This document shows positions 39,875 through 49,419 of a stretch of 64,000 bases of DNA, one piece after another. This DNA is from VBDM01 sp041496705 (GTDB lineage Bacteria > Pseudomonadota > Gammaproteobacteria > Burkholderiales > SG8-39): positions 16,132 through 80,131 of the forward strand of contig JBGQFD010000003.1 of the NCBI GenBank assembly GCA_041496705.1. The letters run 5' to 3'. Each line of letters opens with the position of its first letter. Position 1 is the stretch's first letter. Made by a program: the position numbers and the translations under genes. The notes below the pieces were generated by a model. It was given only the letters and a program-made list of their open reading frames with translations. It was not told the DNA's origin and did not search any database.

Positions 39875-42757
39875 ATGCAGATTGCGGCCAACGCGACAAC
39901 CCCCAAACCAGTTTCCGGCGCCGGTTTTCCCGAGGCGACCGTCACGAGCGCGTCCCCGTATTCGGAATACAAGGTGATTCGCCGCAACGGAGCGGTTGTC
40001 GGATTTGAGCCCGGCAAGATCTCGGTGGCAATGACCAAGGCGTTCTTGGCCGTGGAAGGAGGCCAGGGCGCTGCATCCGCGCGGATTCGGGAACTGGTCG
40101 TCGGTCTGACTGAAGCCGTTGTTGGGGCCCTCATGAGGCGTCAGCCTGCAGGGGGAACCTTTCACATCGAAGATGTGCAGGACCAAGTGGAACTCGCTCT
40201 GATGCGATCGGGCGAGCACGAGGTCGCAAGGGCGTATGTGCTGTACCGCGAGAAGCGCGCGGAAGCGCGCGCGAGTGAGGCAGCTCAAAAGAGGTCGGTG
40301 ACCCAGCCCCAACTACACGTCGTCGAAGATGGCAGGCGCCAGCCGCTCGATTCAGCTCGCCTAGGCGAGCTGATCGCATCGGCCTGCGACGGATTGGGTG
40401 AAGCAGTGGATCCAAAATCGATACTCGCTGAAACGCTGAAGAACATCTATGACGGCGTCCCGGCCGAGGAGGTCAGAAAATCCGCGATTCTCTCGGCGCG
40501 CGCCCTCCTTGAAAAGGACCCTGCCTACAGCTACGTCACGTCCCGGCTGCTTTTGCATACCATCCGGCACGAAGTATTGGGAGTCGAAGTATCGCAGGCC
40601 GAGATGCACGAGCGCTATGCGGAATATTTTCCCCAATTCATCAAGCGAGGAATTCACGCCGAGTTGCTCGACGAGCGCCTCGCCAGCTTCGATCTTAAGA
40701 CGCTGGGCGCGGCGTTGGACGCATCGCGTGACCTCAAGTTTGGCTATCTGGGGCTCCAGACCCTTTACGACCGCTATTTTCTACACGAGATGGGTCATCG
40801 GATTGAGCTGCCCCAGGCGTTCTTCATGCGTGTAGCGATGGGTTTGGCATTGAACGAGATAGACCGCGAGTCGCGTGCAATCGAGTTCTACGGCGTCCTT
40901 TCCTCTTTCCATTTCGTGAGCTCGACGCCCACGCTTTTCAATTCGGGCACTACGCGCTCGCAGCTTTCCTCGTGCTATCTCACCACGGTATCCGACGACC
41001 TTGACGGCATCTATGAGGCCATCAAGGAGAATGCCTTGCTCGCCAAGTATGCAGGAGGGTTGGGCAATGACTGGACACCCGTGCGCGCGCTTGGGTCGCA
41101 TATAAAAGGGACCAATGGCAAGTCTCAGGGCGTCGTGCCTTTCCTAAAGGTCGTAAACGACACCGCTGTGGCGGTCAATCAGGGCGGCAAACGAAAGGGC
41201 GCGGTGTGTTCATATCTGGAAACCTGGCATCTGGACATCGAGGAGTTTCTCGAGTTGCGGAAGAATACAGGGGATGATCGCCGGCGCACGCACGACATGA
41301 ATACCGCGAACTGGATTCCGGATCTCTTCATGAAACGTGTCATGCAGAACGCGGAATGGACGCTGTTTAGTCCGTCGGATGTTCCCGATTTGCACGACAA
41401 GTATGGCCGCGAATTCGAAAGGGCCTATGTTGGTTACGAAGAAATGGCAGCGAGCGGCCAGTTGAAGCTCCATAAGAGGATTCCTGCGGTGCAGTTGTGG
41501 CGAAAGATGCTCTCAATGCTTTTCGAGACTGGGCATCCCTGGATTACTTTCAAGGATCCATGCAACATCCGCTCGCCACAGCAGCACGCCGGAGTGGTTC
41601 ACAGTTCGAATCTCTGCACTGAGATCACGCTCAACACCAGTGATTCAGAGATCGCGGTGTGCAATCTAGGCTCGATCAACATGGTTGCCCACATGAAGGG
41701 CGGCGTACTTGATCACGAAAAGCTGAAGAACACAGTCGCGACCGCAATGCGCATGCTCGACAACGTAATCGACATCAACTACTACGCCGTGCGCAAGGCG
41801 CGCGACTCCAACCTGAAACACAGGCCGGTCGGGCTGGGTATCATGGGCTTCCAAGACTGCCTGCACGTCCTGCGCGTGCCCTATGGAACGCAGGAAGCGG
41901 TAGATTTTTCCGACCGGTCCATGGAGGCGATTGCGTACTTTGCCTACTGGGCGTCGACCGAGCTCGCAGAAGAGCGCGGGCGCTATGCTTCGTATCGCGA
42001 TTCGCTGTGGGACCGCGGCATTCTGCCCCAGGATACGCTGGCGCTGCTCCGCGAGGAGCGCGGCGGCTTTGTCGATATCGACATGTCCGAATCAATGGAC
42101 TGGGGGGCATTGCGCGCCCGGATCAAGCGGCATGGCATGCGTAATTCCAACTGCCTGGCCATTGCTCCGACCGCGACCATATCCAACATCATCGGGGTGT
42201 CGGCTTCGATCGAACCCACCTTTCAGAACCTGTTTGTGAAATCGAACCTGTCCGGCGAGTTCACGGTAGTGAACGAATATCTGGTTGCCGATCTGAAGAA
42301 GCTTGGGCTGTGGGACGAAGTCATGATCGCGGATTTGAAGTACTTCGACGGCAACCTGGCGCGCATAGACCGAATACCCTCGGATCTTCGACGTCTGTAT
42401 GCAACGGCGTTTGAGATTGATCCCCTGTGGATTGTGGAAGCAGCCGCACGGCGGCAGAAATGGATAGACCAGTCGCAGTCCCTCAATATCTATATAGGCC
42501 AGGCCTCTGGAAAAAAGCTGGATGAAAGTTACAGGCTCGCATGGCAGAGAGGGCTGAAAACCACGTATTACCTGCGTGCGGTTGGCGCTACCCACGCTGA
42601 GAAATCTACGGTAAGAGCAGGACAGCTCAATGCGGTGCCGGCGGAGGGCGGAATTTCCTCTGCCGTATCCGGAGCACCTTCAGCTCCGAATCCGCCCGAC
42701 GAGGCCGGGATCAAGTCCTGCAAGATCGACGATCCCGAATGCGAAGCCTGTCAGTAG
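39875..42757 (+). CDS. nrdA: Ribonucleoside-diphosphate reductase alpha subunit (class Ia)
   Basis: Reduces ribonucleoside diphosphates for DNA synthesis. 960 residues. An N-terminal ATP-cone (about residues 30-125, beginning YKVIRRNGAVVGFEPGK) gives dATP/ATP activity control. Active-site cysteines are in SQLSSCYLTTVSDD and NLCTEITLN, and the C-terminal CKIDDPECEACQ carries the thiol pair that re-reduces the site. ATG 39875 has GAGGAG upstream. The protein is longer than E. coli NrdA because of its N-terminal extension. It sits behind two NrdR-like boxes. Confidence 0.96.
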   Translation: MQIAANATTPKPVSGAGFPEATVTSASPYSEYKVIRRNGAVVGFEPGKISVAMTKAFLAVEGGQGAASARIRELVVGLTEAVVGALMRRQPAGGTFHIEDVQDQVELALMRSGEHEVARAYVLYREKRAEARASEAAQKRSVTQPQLHVVEDGRRQPLDSARLGELIASACDGLGEAVDPKSILAETLKNIYDGVPAEEVRKSAILSARALLEKDPAYSYVTSRLLLHTIRHEVLGVEVSQAEMHERYAEYFPQFIKRGIHAELLDERLASFDLKTLGAALDASRDLKFGYLGLQTLYDRYFLHEMGHRIELPQAFFMRVAMGLALNEIDRESRAIEFYGVLSSFHFVSSTPTLFNSGTTRSQLSSCYLTTVSDDLDGIYEAIKENALLAKYAGGLGNDWTPVRALGSHIKGTNGKSQGVVPFLKVVNDTAVAVNQGGKRKGAVCSYLETWHLDIEEFLELRKNTGDDRRRTHDMNTANWIPDLFMKRVMQNAEWTLFSPSDVPDLHDKYGREFERAYVGYEEMAASGQLKLHKRIPAVQLWRKMLSMLFETGHPWITFKDPCNIRSPQQHAGVVHSSNLCTEITLNTSDSEIAVCNLGSINMVAHMKGGVLDHEKLKNTVATAMRMLDNVIDINYYAVRKARDSNLKHRPVGLGIMGFQDCLHVLRVPYGTQEAVDFSDRSMEAIAYFAYWASTELAEERGRYASYRDSLWDRGILPQDTLALLREERGGFVDIDMSESMDWGALRARIKRHGMRNSNCLAIAPTATISNIIGVSASIEPTFQNLFVKSNLSGEFTVVNEYLVADLKKLGLWDEVMIADLKYFDGNLARIDRIPSDLRRLYATAFEIDPLWIVEAAARRQKWIDQSQSLNIYIGQASGKKLDESYRLAWQRGLKTTYYLRAVGATHAEKSTVRAGQLNAVPAEGGISSAVSGAPSAPNPPDEAGIKSCKIDDPECEACQ

Positions 42758-42790
42758 GTTCTGGCGGTCACAACAACCTGGGGGAGATGC

Positions 42791-43936
42791 ATGCTTTCTT
42801 TTGACGACATCGGCGCAGAAGCCATTCCGGGTCTGGATTTGCGGACCGTGGCGGGTTTCGCTTCCCCACCGGCTGGTGCAGCCATGCCGGAAGAGGCGTA
42901 CCTGGCGAAGGATAGCCATCGCCGGGTGCGGGTCGAGGACAAGCGCATCATAAACGCCCGCGCCGACGTGAATCAGTTGGTGCCGTTCAAGTACAAATGG
43001 GCTTGGGAAAAGTATCTGGCCGGGTGCGCCAACCACTGGATGCCGCAGGAAATCAATATGAGTCGTGATATTGCCCTGTGGAAGGATCCGAACGGTCTGA
43101 CGGAAGATGAGCGTCGCCTCGTCAAGCGCAATCTGGGATTTTTTGTTACAGCCGACTCGCTGGCAGCGAACAATATCGTTCTTGGAACATACCGCCACAT
43201 TACCGCGCCCGAGTGCCGTCAATATCTGCTACGGCAGGCCTTCGAAGAGGCCATTCACACTCACGCTTACCAGTACATTGTCGAAAGCCTGCAATTGGAC
43301 GAGGGCGAGGTGTTCAACGCCTATCACGAGATTGCCAGCATCAGGGACAAAGACGAGTTCCTAATCCCTTTTATCGATATTCTGACCGATCCGTCATTCA
43401 AGACGGGGACGCCCGAAGCGGATCAACAATTGCTGCTTAGCCTGATTGTGTTTGCGTGCCTGATGGAAGGTTTGTTTTTCTACGTAGGGTTTACGCAGAT
43501 CCTGGCGCTCGGTCGGCAGAACAAGATGACAGGTGCCGCAGAACAATACCAGTACATCCTTCGCGATGAATCGATGCATTGCAATTTTGGCATCGACTTG
43601 ATCAACCAGATCAAGATGGAGAATCCCCACCTGTGGACGGCGACGTTCCGCGAGGATGTGCAGAACCTCATCAGAAAAGCGGTCGAGCTCGAGTATCGCT
43701 ATGCGGAAGATACGATGCCACGAGGAGTCCTAGGACTCAACGCACCGATGTTCAAGGAATACCTGCGCTACATCGCCAATCGCCGCTGTCAGCAAATCGG
43801 TGTTGAACCAATGTTTGGCGGTGCCAGCAACCCCTTTCCTTGGATGAGCGAGATGATCGATCTGAAGAAGGAGCGAAATTTCTTCGAAACTCGCGTGATC
43901 GAATATCAGACCGGTGGAGCGCTCAGTTGGGAGTAG
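42791..43936 (+). CDS. nrdB: Ribonucleoside-diphosphate reductase beta subunit (class Ia)
   Basis: 381 residues, provides the diiron-tyrosyl radical. The pattern E153-x2-H156-x3-Y160 (EEAIHTHAYQYI) matches E. coli E115/H118/Y122, so the radical tyrosine is kept and the enzyme is not the Phe-type class Ic. Other ligands are in DSLAANN and the C-terminal FRDESMHCNFG region (RDESMHC visible). It follows nrdA after 33 bases and shares its promoter. Confidence 0.96.
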   Translation: MLSFDDIGAEAIPGLDLRTVAGFASPPAGAAMPEEAYLAKDSHRRVRVEDKRIINARADVNQLVPFKYKWAWEKYLAGCANHWMPQEINMSRDIALWKDPNGLTEDERRLVKRNLGFFVTADSLAANNIVLGTYRHITAPECRQYLLRQAFEEAIHTHAYQYIVESLQLDEGEVFNAYHEIASIRDKDEFLIPFIDILTDPSFKTGTPEADQQLLLSLIVFACLMEGLFFYVGFTQILALGRQNKMTGAAEQYQYILRDESMHCNFGIDLINQIKMENPHLWTATFREDVQNLIRKAVELEYRYAEDTMPRGVLGLNAPMFKEYLRYIANRRCQQIGVEPMFGGASNPFPWMSEMIDLKKERNFFETRVIEYQTGGALSWE

Positions 43937-43976
43937 TGTGCTCCCGGTCCAACCGGTTCTTCGAAGAGGATCTAGC

Positions 43977-44261
43977 GTGCATCGCGTAACCCAATGCCGG
44001 GCATCGAAAGACTACAAGCTTTGGCTAAAGTTTGACGATGGGCTGGAAGGAAGCGTGTTTCTCGGAAACCTTCTTGAAGTGAGTGCATTCAAGGCGTGGC
44101 GGGATGTTGAAAAATTCTGCAGCGCGGAACTCGACGACAAGGTATCCACCGTGGTGTGGGACGTGGGGATCAAACTAGATCCCGACATCCTGTACCAGGA
44201 TTTGGTCTCGAGCAAGGCATCGAAGGAATTCAGTTCTCCGAGGGGATCCCTTGGGGATTGA
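43977..44261 (+). CDS. DUF2442 domain protein
   Basis: 94 residues from GTG 43977, with AGAGGA seven bases upstream. Contains the DUF2442 pattern: YKLWLKFDDGLEGSVFLGNL, F-x-x-W, then VVWDVGIKLDPDILY. DUF2442 proteins are often near toxin-antitoxin or nitrogen genes; here the gene follows nrdB by 40 bases and may share its transcript. Function unknown. Confidence 0.75.
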   Translation: MHRVTQCRASKDYKLWLKFDDGLEGSVFLGNLLEVSAFKAWRDVEKFCSAELDDKVSTVVWDVGIKLDPDILYQDLVSSKASKEFSSPRGSLGD

Positions 44262-44325
44262 ATGAGTTCTGCCCGACTAGGTGGGACTCGGAGCGTTGTT
44301 CTCTTAACTCTTGATGGAGGCAGTT

Positions 44326-44625
44326 ATGGCAAAGAAGAGGAAAGCCAAGAAGGCAGCAAAGAAAAAGAAGAAGAAGAGAGCGGCAAGCAAGAAAGCGAAG
44401 AGGAGGTTGTCAAGGAAACCCGCGAAGAAAGGGGCGGCGCCGAGGAAGTCTGCGAGTAAATCGGCAAAGCCCAGGAAGAAAGTGGCCAGGAAGTTGGCTG
44501 TGCGGCCGGGAGTTCCGGCAATCGAGCCGGCGGCTTCTGATCCCGCGACGGGGGCAGTACCTGGGGTGAGGCCTGCCTTGAATCCCGCGGCCGCTTGGCC
44601 GTTTCCGACGGGTTCCAGGCCCTGA
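44326..44625 (+). CDS. Histone H1-like lysine-rich DNA-binding protein
   Basis: 99 residues. Residues ~1-62 are almost all Lys, Ala, Arg and Ser in short K/A repeats, resembling H1 C-terminal tails and bacterial H1-like proteins; a nucleoid role is inferred. The C-terminal ~35 residues are Pro/Ala-rich, ending AAWPFPTGSRP, an unusually ordered non-basic tail. ATG 44326 has GGAGG upstream. Low complexity, so homology beyond composition cannot be claimed. Confidence 0.75.
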   Translation: MAKKRKAKKAAKKKKKKRAASKKAKRRLSRKPAKKGAAPRKSASKSAKPRKKVARKLAVRPGVPAIEPAASDPATGAVPGVRPALNPAAAWPFPTGSRP

Positions 44626-44973
44626 GTGAGCCTGCGAATGAACTGCGGCCAAGCCGGAGCCAGGGGCTTCGACCTGGCCGCAGACATTCGAGCGAAGAAG
44701 AGAATTGCCCCCCGGCTTTGCTGCCGAGTGACGCGGCTAGTTTATCAGGTCGCTGTGCAGGCAAGCCGGCGTTTTCAACAGCCCGGTTTGCGTTGGCTAG
44801 CGGCTTTTGTGTCGTAACCTATTGTTAAGTAATTGGATGTTTGCCATTGACTCGCCCAGGTAACTTGGCTAATGTAGCGTATGTTGCACCGCACCATATA
44901 TTTCCAAGCTCGAATGGGATTGGCTCTTCCCGAAGTCTTGGAGAAGTCCATGGCCCCTGAAGGGATCCTGCTT
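44626..44973. other. 348-base gene-free interval with inverted repeat and promoter
   Basis: No convincing coding frame. A perfect 9-bp inverted repeat CTGCGGCCA (44643-44651) / TGGCCGCAG (44675-44683) lies just after the H1-like gene and may shape its 3' end, although no T tract follows. A good sigma70-type promoter lies at 44847-44875. The first ATG after it (44881) coincides with the predicted transcription start and is unlikely to be used. Confidence 0.6.
44847..44875 (+). promoter_or_regulatory. Candidate sigma70 promoter of transglycosylase gene
   Basis: TTGACT (44847-44852), 17-base spacer, TAATGT (44870-44875). The predicted transcript starts near 44882, leaving about 92 bases before ATG 44974. 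Confidence 0.6.
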
Positions 44974-45669
44974 ATGAATACAGCCCAGTCGAAAATCCAC
45001 CTACTATCGCGTTTGGGGGCGGCGGCGGCAATACTGCATCATTGCCTCGCGCTCATCGGGCTGATTGCGATGGTGCTGGTTCTGATCCGCGCCGTTCATT
45101 TCCAGCCGGTGGAAGACGGTTCAGGTCGCTCCAGCAGCATAGGCGCGATTCGCTACGATGGCTCACTGGCGCAACCCGAGTCCGTCGACGGCGCGAACAA
45201 CCAGAAGCTCAGGGCACTGGTCAGCTACGTCTCCAAGCGGTACCGGATCGCTCCAGACATTACCGAGCAATTTGTGGGGGCAGCCTACGACGCAGGCCAG
45301 CAAGTGGGACTGGATCCCCTTCTGATTCTGGCGGTGATGGCGGTCGAGTCGCGATTCAACCCGGTCGCTGAGAGCGGCGTCGGCGCAAGAGGGCTCATGC
45401 AAGTCGTCCCCAAGCACCATCAGGACAAGCTGCTCGAGCACGGTGGGGATGAGGTCCTACTTGATCCTGTTATAAACATTTCGCTGGGATCGAGAATCCT
45501 CAAGGAGTACATCCGCCGTACCGGAAGCCTGGAGGCGGGGCTGCAGTTCTACAACGGGGCTCTTGCCGATCCTTCGAGCCAGTACGCTCAGAAGGTCTTT
45601 GCAGAAAAGGAGCGGCTGCAGCAGGCGGTACGTGAGGTCACTCGCGCGCCCGCACGAAGCGAAATCTGA
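44974..45669 (+). CDS. Membrane-anchored lytic transglycosylase (SLT domain)
   Basis: 231 residues from ATG 44974. One N-terminal membrane helix (ALIGLIAMVLVLIRAV, about 26-41) and a periplasmic SLT domain with catalytic Glu125 in LAVMAVESRFNPVAESGVG, then GARGLMQVVPKHH and LQFYNGA. A peptidoglycan glycan-cleaving enzyme. A longer frame starts at ATG 44881, but the promoter at 44847-44875 argues for the inner start. Second SLT enzyme in the window, distinct from 26128-26790. Confidence 0.88.
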   Translation: MNTAQSKIHLLSRLGAAAAILHHCLALIGLIAMVLVLIRAVHFQPVEDGSGRSSSIGAIRYDGSLAQPESVDGANNQKLRALVSYVSKRYRIAPDITEQFVGAAYDAGQQVGLDPLLILAVMAVESRFNPVAESGVGARGLMQVVPKHHQDKLLEHGGDEVLLDPVINISLGSRILKEYIRRTGSLEAGLQFYNGALADPSSQYAQKVFAEKERLQQAVREVTRAPARSEI

Positions 45670-45702
45670 TTTGGCAATCCGCGTTGGTGCGGCGGTTGGA
45701 AT

Positions 45703-46884
45703 TCAGTCGTTGCGTCCTTTTCGAAGCATCCGTTCTATGCTTTTCACGCCTTCCTGGAGATCTTCGATAGCACGCGTATAGGCGAAGCGAACGTGCCGCC
45801 GGGCTTGGTTCGCGCCAAAATCGACTCCCGGCGCAATGGCGACACCGGCTTCGTGCAGGACTCGCAGAGCGAATTCGGAGCTGTCAGCGGCGAAATTTTC
45901 GCAGCCGGCGTAAACGTAGAACGCCCCCTTAGGAATAATCGGGATTCGGAATCCCAGTTCGCGCAACGCAGGCACGAGATAGTCGCGGCGACGCTGAAAC
46001 TCGAGCCGCCGATCTTCGAGCACGGCGAGAGTGTCTGGCTGAAACGCGGCGAGCGCCCCGTATTGAGCCGGGGCGGACGGGCAGATGAACATGTTTTGGG
46101 CGAGCTTTTCGATTTCGCGCACGTGCGAGGCCGGGGCAACCACCCAGCCCAGTCTCCAGCCGGTCATGTTGAAGTATTTGGAAAAGCTGTTAACCACGAA
46201 CACATCCTCGGCAAGCGTGAGCGCGGACGGCCTCGCCGACTCGTCGTAGGCGAGGCCTTGGTAGATTTCATCGACGATCACGAACCCGCTCCTGGCCCGT
46301 GCCGATTCGATGATTCCCCTGAGTTCTTCCTCTGGAATCACAGAGCCAGTCGGATTCGAAGGCGTCGCGATAAGCACGCCGCGCGTCCTGTCTGCCCAGC
46401 GGGCGCATATGTCCGAGTTCTTGGGCTGGTAGAGCTGCTTTTCGTCCACGGGTATCATGCCGGGAATTCCGCCGAACAAGCGCACGAAGTTCCGGTTGCA
46501 GGGATAGCACGGATCGGCCATGAGCACTTCGTCGCCCGGGTTCAAGAGAGCGCCCAGGAGCAGCAGAAACCCTCCCGATGCACCGGCCGTCACCACGATT
46601 CGCGATGGAGCGACGGAGATGCCGAGGTGCCGGCGATAATAGTCGGAAATCGCCTCGCGGAGTTGCGGAATGCCGGTTGAAGGCGTGTAACCCAGGCGAC
46701 GTGTACGAATGGCCTCGATCGCGGCGGCGGCAACCTGCGGGGGCGCAGGAAAATCCGGCTGGCCGATTTCCATATGGATGACGCGTCGCCCGTTGGCCTC
46801 CAGTTCAAAGGCACGGTCCTGTACATCCATAACCAGAAAAGGATCGATCCCGGACATTCGCTCGGCGAGAGTTTCAGGCTTCAC
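45703..46884 (-). CDS. PLP-dependent aminotransferase, class I/II
   Basis: 393 residues, fold type I. The PLP-binding lysine is in VVNSFSKYFNMTGWRLGW (near 235); N-terminal IHMEIGQPDFPAP and TPSNPTGSVIPEE are typical of aspartate/alanine-type enzymes. Substrate not determinable from sequence. GTG start at 46884. Divergent from maeB with a 202-base interval. Confidence 0.88.
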   Translation of the reverse strand: MKPETLAERMSGIDPFLVMDVQDRAFELEANGRRVIHMEIGQPDFPAPPQVAAAAIEAIRTRRLGYTPSTGIPQLREAISDYYRRHLGISVAPSRIVVTAGASGGFLLLLGALLNPGDEVLMADPCYPCNRNFVRLFGGIPGMIPVDEKQLYQPKNSDICARWADRTRGVLIATPSNPTGSVIPEEELRGIIESARARSGFVIVDEIYQGLAYDESARPSALTLAEDVFVVNSFSKYFNMTGWRLGWVVAPASHVREIEKLAQNMFICPSAPAQYGALAAFQPDTLAVLEDRRLEFQRRRDYLVPALRELGFRIPIIPKGAFYVYAGCENFAADSSEFALRVLHEAGVAIAPGVDFGANQARRHVRFAYTRAIEDLQEGVKSIERMLRKGRND

Positions 46885-47086
46885 AGGGCGGTATCCTGGC
46901 TTCTTCCCCGTGTATCGACCGCAGCGTAGTCCAAAGGGAAGGGATCGATTTCATGAGCGTCCACGCATTATGGCGCACTGCGCGAGGATTGACTGGCGCA
47001 TGGAGCGGTTGCAAGCTGCGCCGCCGCGGTGTCGCCGAATTCGGCTATCATTCGGCCACCCGCTGAGGAGTGAAGTTCGGTTTGCC

Positions 47087-49390
47087 ATGGAAGATACTCT
47101 GCGCAAGAGCGCTCTGGACTATCACCGACGGTCCCCGCCGGGAAAGATTTCGGTAACCCCGACCAAGGGCCTGCTCAACCAGCGCGATTTGGCGCTCGCG
47201 TATACGCCCGGGGTGGCTGCGGCGTGCGAGGAGATCGTCCGCGATCCCGGCGAAGCGCGCAATCTGACAGCCCGAGGAAATCTCATCGGGGTCGTCACCA
47301 ACGGCACGGCCGTGCTGGGTCTGGGGGCGATCGGCCCGCTCGCTTCGAAGCCCGTGATGGAAGGCAAGGCGGTTCTCTTCAAGAAGTTCGCCGGGATCGA
47401 TTGTTTCGACATAGAAGTCAACGAGCGCGACCCGGACAAACTGGTCGAAATCGTCGCCGCGCTCGAACCCACCTTTGGCGGAATCAATCTGGAGGATATC
47501 AAGGCGCCGGAATGCTTTTACGTCGAGAAAAAGCTGCGCGAGCGCATGAAGATCCCGGTGTTTCACGACGATCAGCACGGTACCGCCATCATCGTGGGCG
47601 CCGCGGTGTTGAACGGACTGCGCGTGGTCGGCAAGGACATGGGCGCAGTCAAGCTGGTCTGTTCGGGCGCCGGTGCCGCCGCCCTCGCGTGCCTCGACCT
47701 GCTGGTGAATCTCGGATTGAAACAAGAAAATATCTGGGTCTCGGACATCAAGGGCGTGGTCTACGAGGGTCGCAAGGAGGAGATGGATGAGAACAAGACC
47801 CGCTATGCCCGGAGAACTCCCGCGCGGACGCTTGCCCAAATCATGCCTGGAGCCGACGTTTTCCTCGGACTCTCTGCGGGAGGCGTTCTGACACCAGAGA
47901 TGGTGGCGCAAATGGCCGCCAAGCCGCTGATACTTGCACTCGCGAACCCGGAGCCGGAGATTCTCCCCGAAAAGGCCAAGAGTGTACGCCCCGACGTGGT
48001 CATGGCGACAGGTCGATCGGACTATCCCAACCAGGTGAACAACGTCTTGTGCTTCCCGTTTATCTTCCGCGGCGCATTGGACGTGGGCGCAACCAGCATC
48101 AACGAGCCGATGAAGCTTGCCGCCGTGCGGGCGATCGCCGACCTTGCGATGGCGGAGCAATCCGACGTCGTGACTGCGGCTTACGGTGACCAGACTCTTA
48201 AGTTCGGTCCCGAGTACTTCATTCCGAAGCCGTTCGACCCGCGCTTGATCGTGAAGATCGCGCCGGCCGTAGCCAGGGCCGCGATGGAGTCAGGGGTGGC
48301 CACTCGGCCAATTTCGAATTTCGATTCCTATAGCAATCAGCTGCTGCAGTTCGTCTACCATTCAGGGCTCATCATGCGGCCGATCTTTTCCGCGGCAAAG
48401 GAGGGATCACGTCGTCGAATCGTCCTGGCCGAAGGCGAAGACGAGCGAACCTTGCGTGCGGCGCAGGTGCTGCTGGACGAGGATCTCGCCAGGCCGATTC
48501 TGGTGGGCAGGCCTGTCGTGATCGAGCGACGCATCGAGCGTTACGGCTTGCGTGCCCGGCTGGGCAAGGATTTCGAGATCGTCAACCCGGAATCCGACCC
48601 TCGCTATCGGGAATACTGGACCGAATATCACCGACTGACCGAGCGCCGCGGAATATCGCAAGAGTATGCACAGATCGAGGTGCGCCGCCGACCCACGCTC
48701 ATAGGTGCGATGATGATTCATCGTGGTGAGGCCGACGGCATGATCTGTGGAACTCTTGGAACACACGCTTCGCATCTGCGCTACATCGACCAGATCATCG
48801 GGCGCCGGTCCGGTGTCAAGCATTTCTACGCGATGAATACGCTAATGCTGCCTAAGCGGACAGTGTTCATCTGCGATACCTACGTGAACCTCGATCCCAC
48901 CGCCGAACAGATCGCGGAGATGACGGTACTTGCCGCCGAGGAGATCCGACGGTTCGGAGTTGCACCCAAGGCAGCGCTGCTCTCGCACTCGAGCTTCGGC
49001 ACGAGCGACGCTCCGTCGGCGCAAAAGATGCGCAAAGCGCTCGAGTTGATCCGGGAACATGCGCCGGAACTCGAAATCGAAGGTGAAATGCACGGGGATG
49101 CGGCGCTCAATGCCGAGCTTCGGCTCGCAAATTTTCCCCGCTCGAGGTTACAGGGGGAAGCCAATCTTCTCATCATGCCTACCCTGGATGCGGCGAACAT
49201 CGCCTTCAATCTGCTCAAGACCGCGGCGGGCGACGGAATCACCGTTGGGCCCATCCTGCTCGGTGCAGCGAGAGCGGTTCACATATTGACGCCCTCGGCT
49301 ACCGTCAGGCGCATCGTCAACATGACAGCACTCACGGTGGTTGATGCCAACGCAGCGCGCGAACAGATGCGGCTGTTCCGCCAGGCCTGA
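47087..49390 (+). CDS. maeB: NADP-dependent malic enzyme MaeB with phosphotransacetylase-like domain
   Basis: 767 residues. Residues ~1-410 form the malic enzyme (LNQRDLALAYTPGVAAACEE, then FHDDQHGTAIIVGAAVLNGL); residues ~430-760 are a phosphotransacetylase-like domain with SHSSFGTSDAPSAQKM, which in MaeB is usually regulatory rather than catalytic. Converts malate to pyruvate and gives NADPH. I chose ATG 47087; the frame continues upstream antisense to the aminotransferase. Confidence 0.95.
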   Translation: MEDTLRKSALDYHRRSPPGKISVTPTKGLLNQRDLALAYTPGVAAACEEIVRDPGEARNLTARGNLIGVVTNGTAVLGLGAIGPLASKPVMEGKAVLFKKFAGIDCFDIEVNERDPDKLVEIVAALEPTFGGINLEDIKAPECFYVEKKLRERMKIPVFHDDQHGTAIIVGAAVLNGLRVVGKDMGAVKLVCSGAGAAALACLDLLVNLGLKQENIWVSDIKGVVYEGRKEEMDENKTRYARRTPARTLAQIMPGADVFLGLSAGGVLTPEMVAQMAAKPLILALANPEPEILPEKAKSVRPDVVMATGRSDYPNQVNNVLCFPFIFRGALDVGATSINEPMKLAAVRAIADLAMAEQSDVVTAAYGDQTLKFGPEYFIPKPFDPRLIVKIAPAVARAAMESGVATRPISNFDSYSNQLLQFVYHSGLIMRPIFSAAKEGSRRRIVLAEGEDERTLRAAQVLLDEDLARPILVGRPVVIERRIERYGLRARLGKDFEIVNPESDPRYREYWTEYHRLTERRGISQEYAQIEVRRRPTLIGAMMIHRGEADGMICGTLGTHASHLRYIDQIIGRRSGVKHFYAMNTLMLPKRTVFICDTYVNLDPTAEQIAEMTVLAAEEIRRFGVAPKAALLSHSSFGTSDAPSAQKMRKALELIREHAPELEIEGEMHGDAALNAELRLANFPRSRLQGEANLLIMPTLDAANIAFNLLKTAAGDGITVGPILLGAARAVHILTPSATVRRIVNMTALTVVDANAAREQMRLFRQA

Positions 49391-49419
49391 GTAATACCCG
49401 GCAGCGCGCACTCATCGCA

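Noticed and set aside
44262..44459. 65-residue Glu/Lys-rich frame before and into the H1-like gene
   Set aside because: It is the shifted reading of the same A/G-rich repeats; the H1-like frame has the ribosome site and ordered tail.
44326..44520. The Lys/Ala repeat tract as a simple repeat or array
   Set aside because: The repeat is amino-acid composition within a coding frame, not a regular DNA unit.
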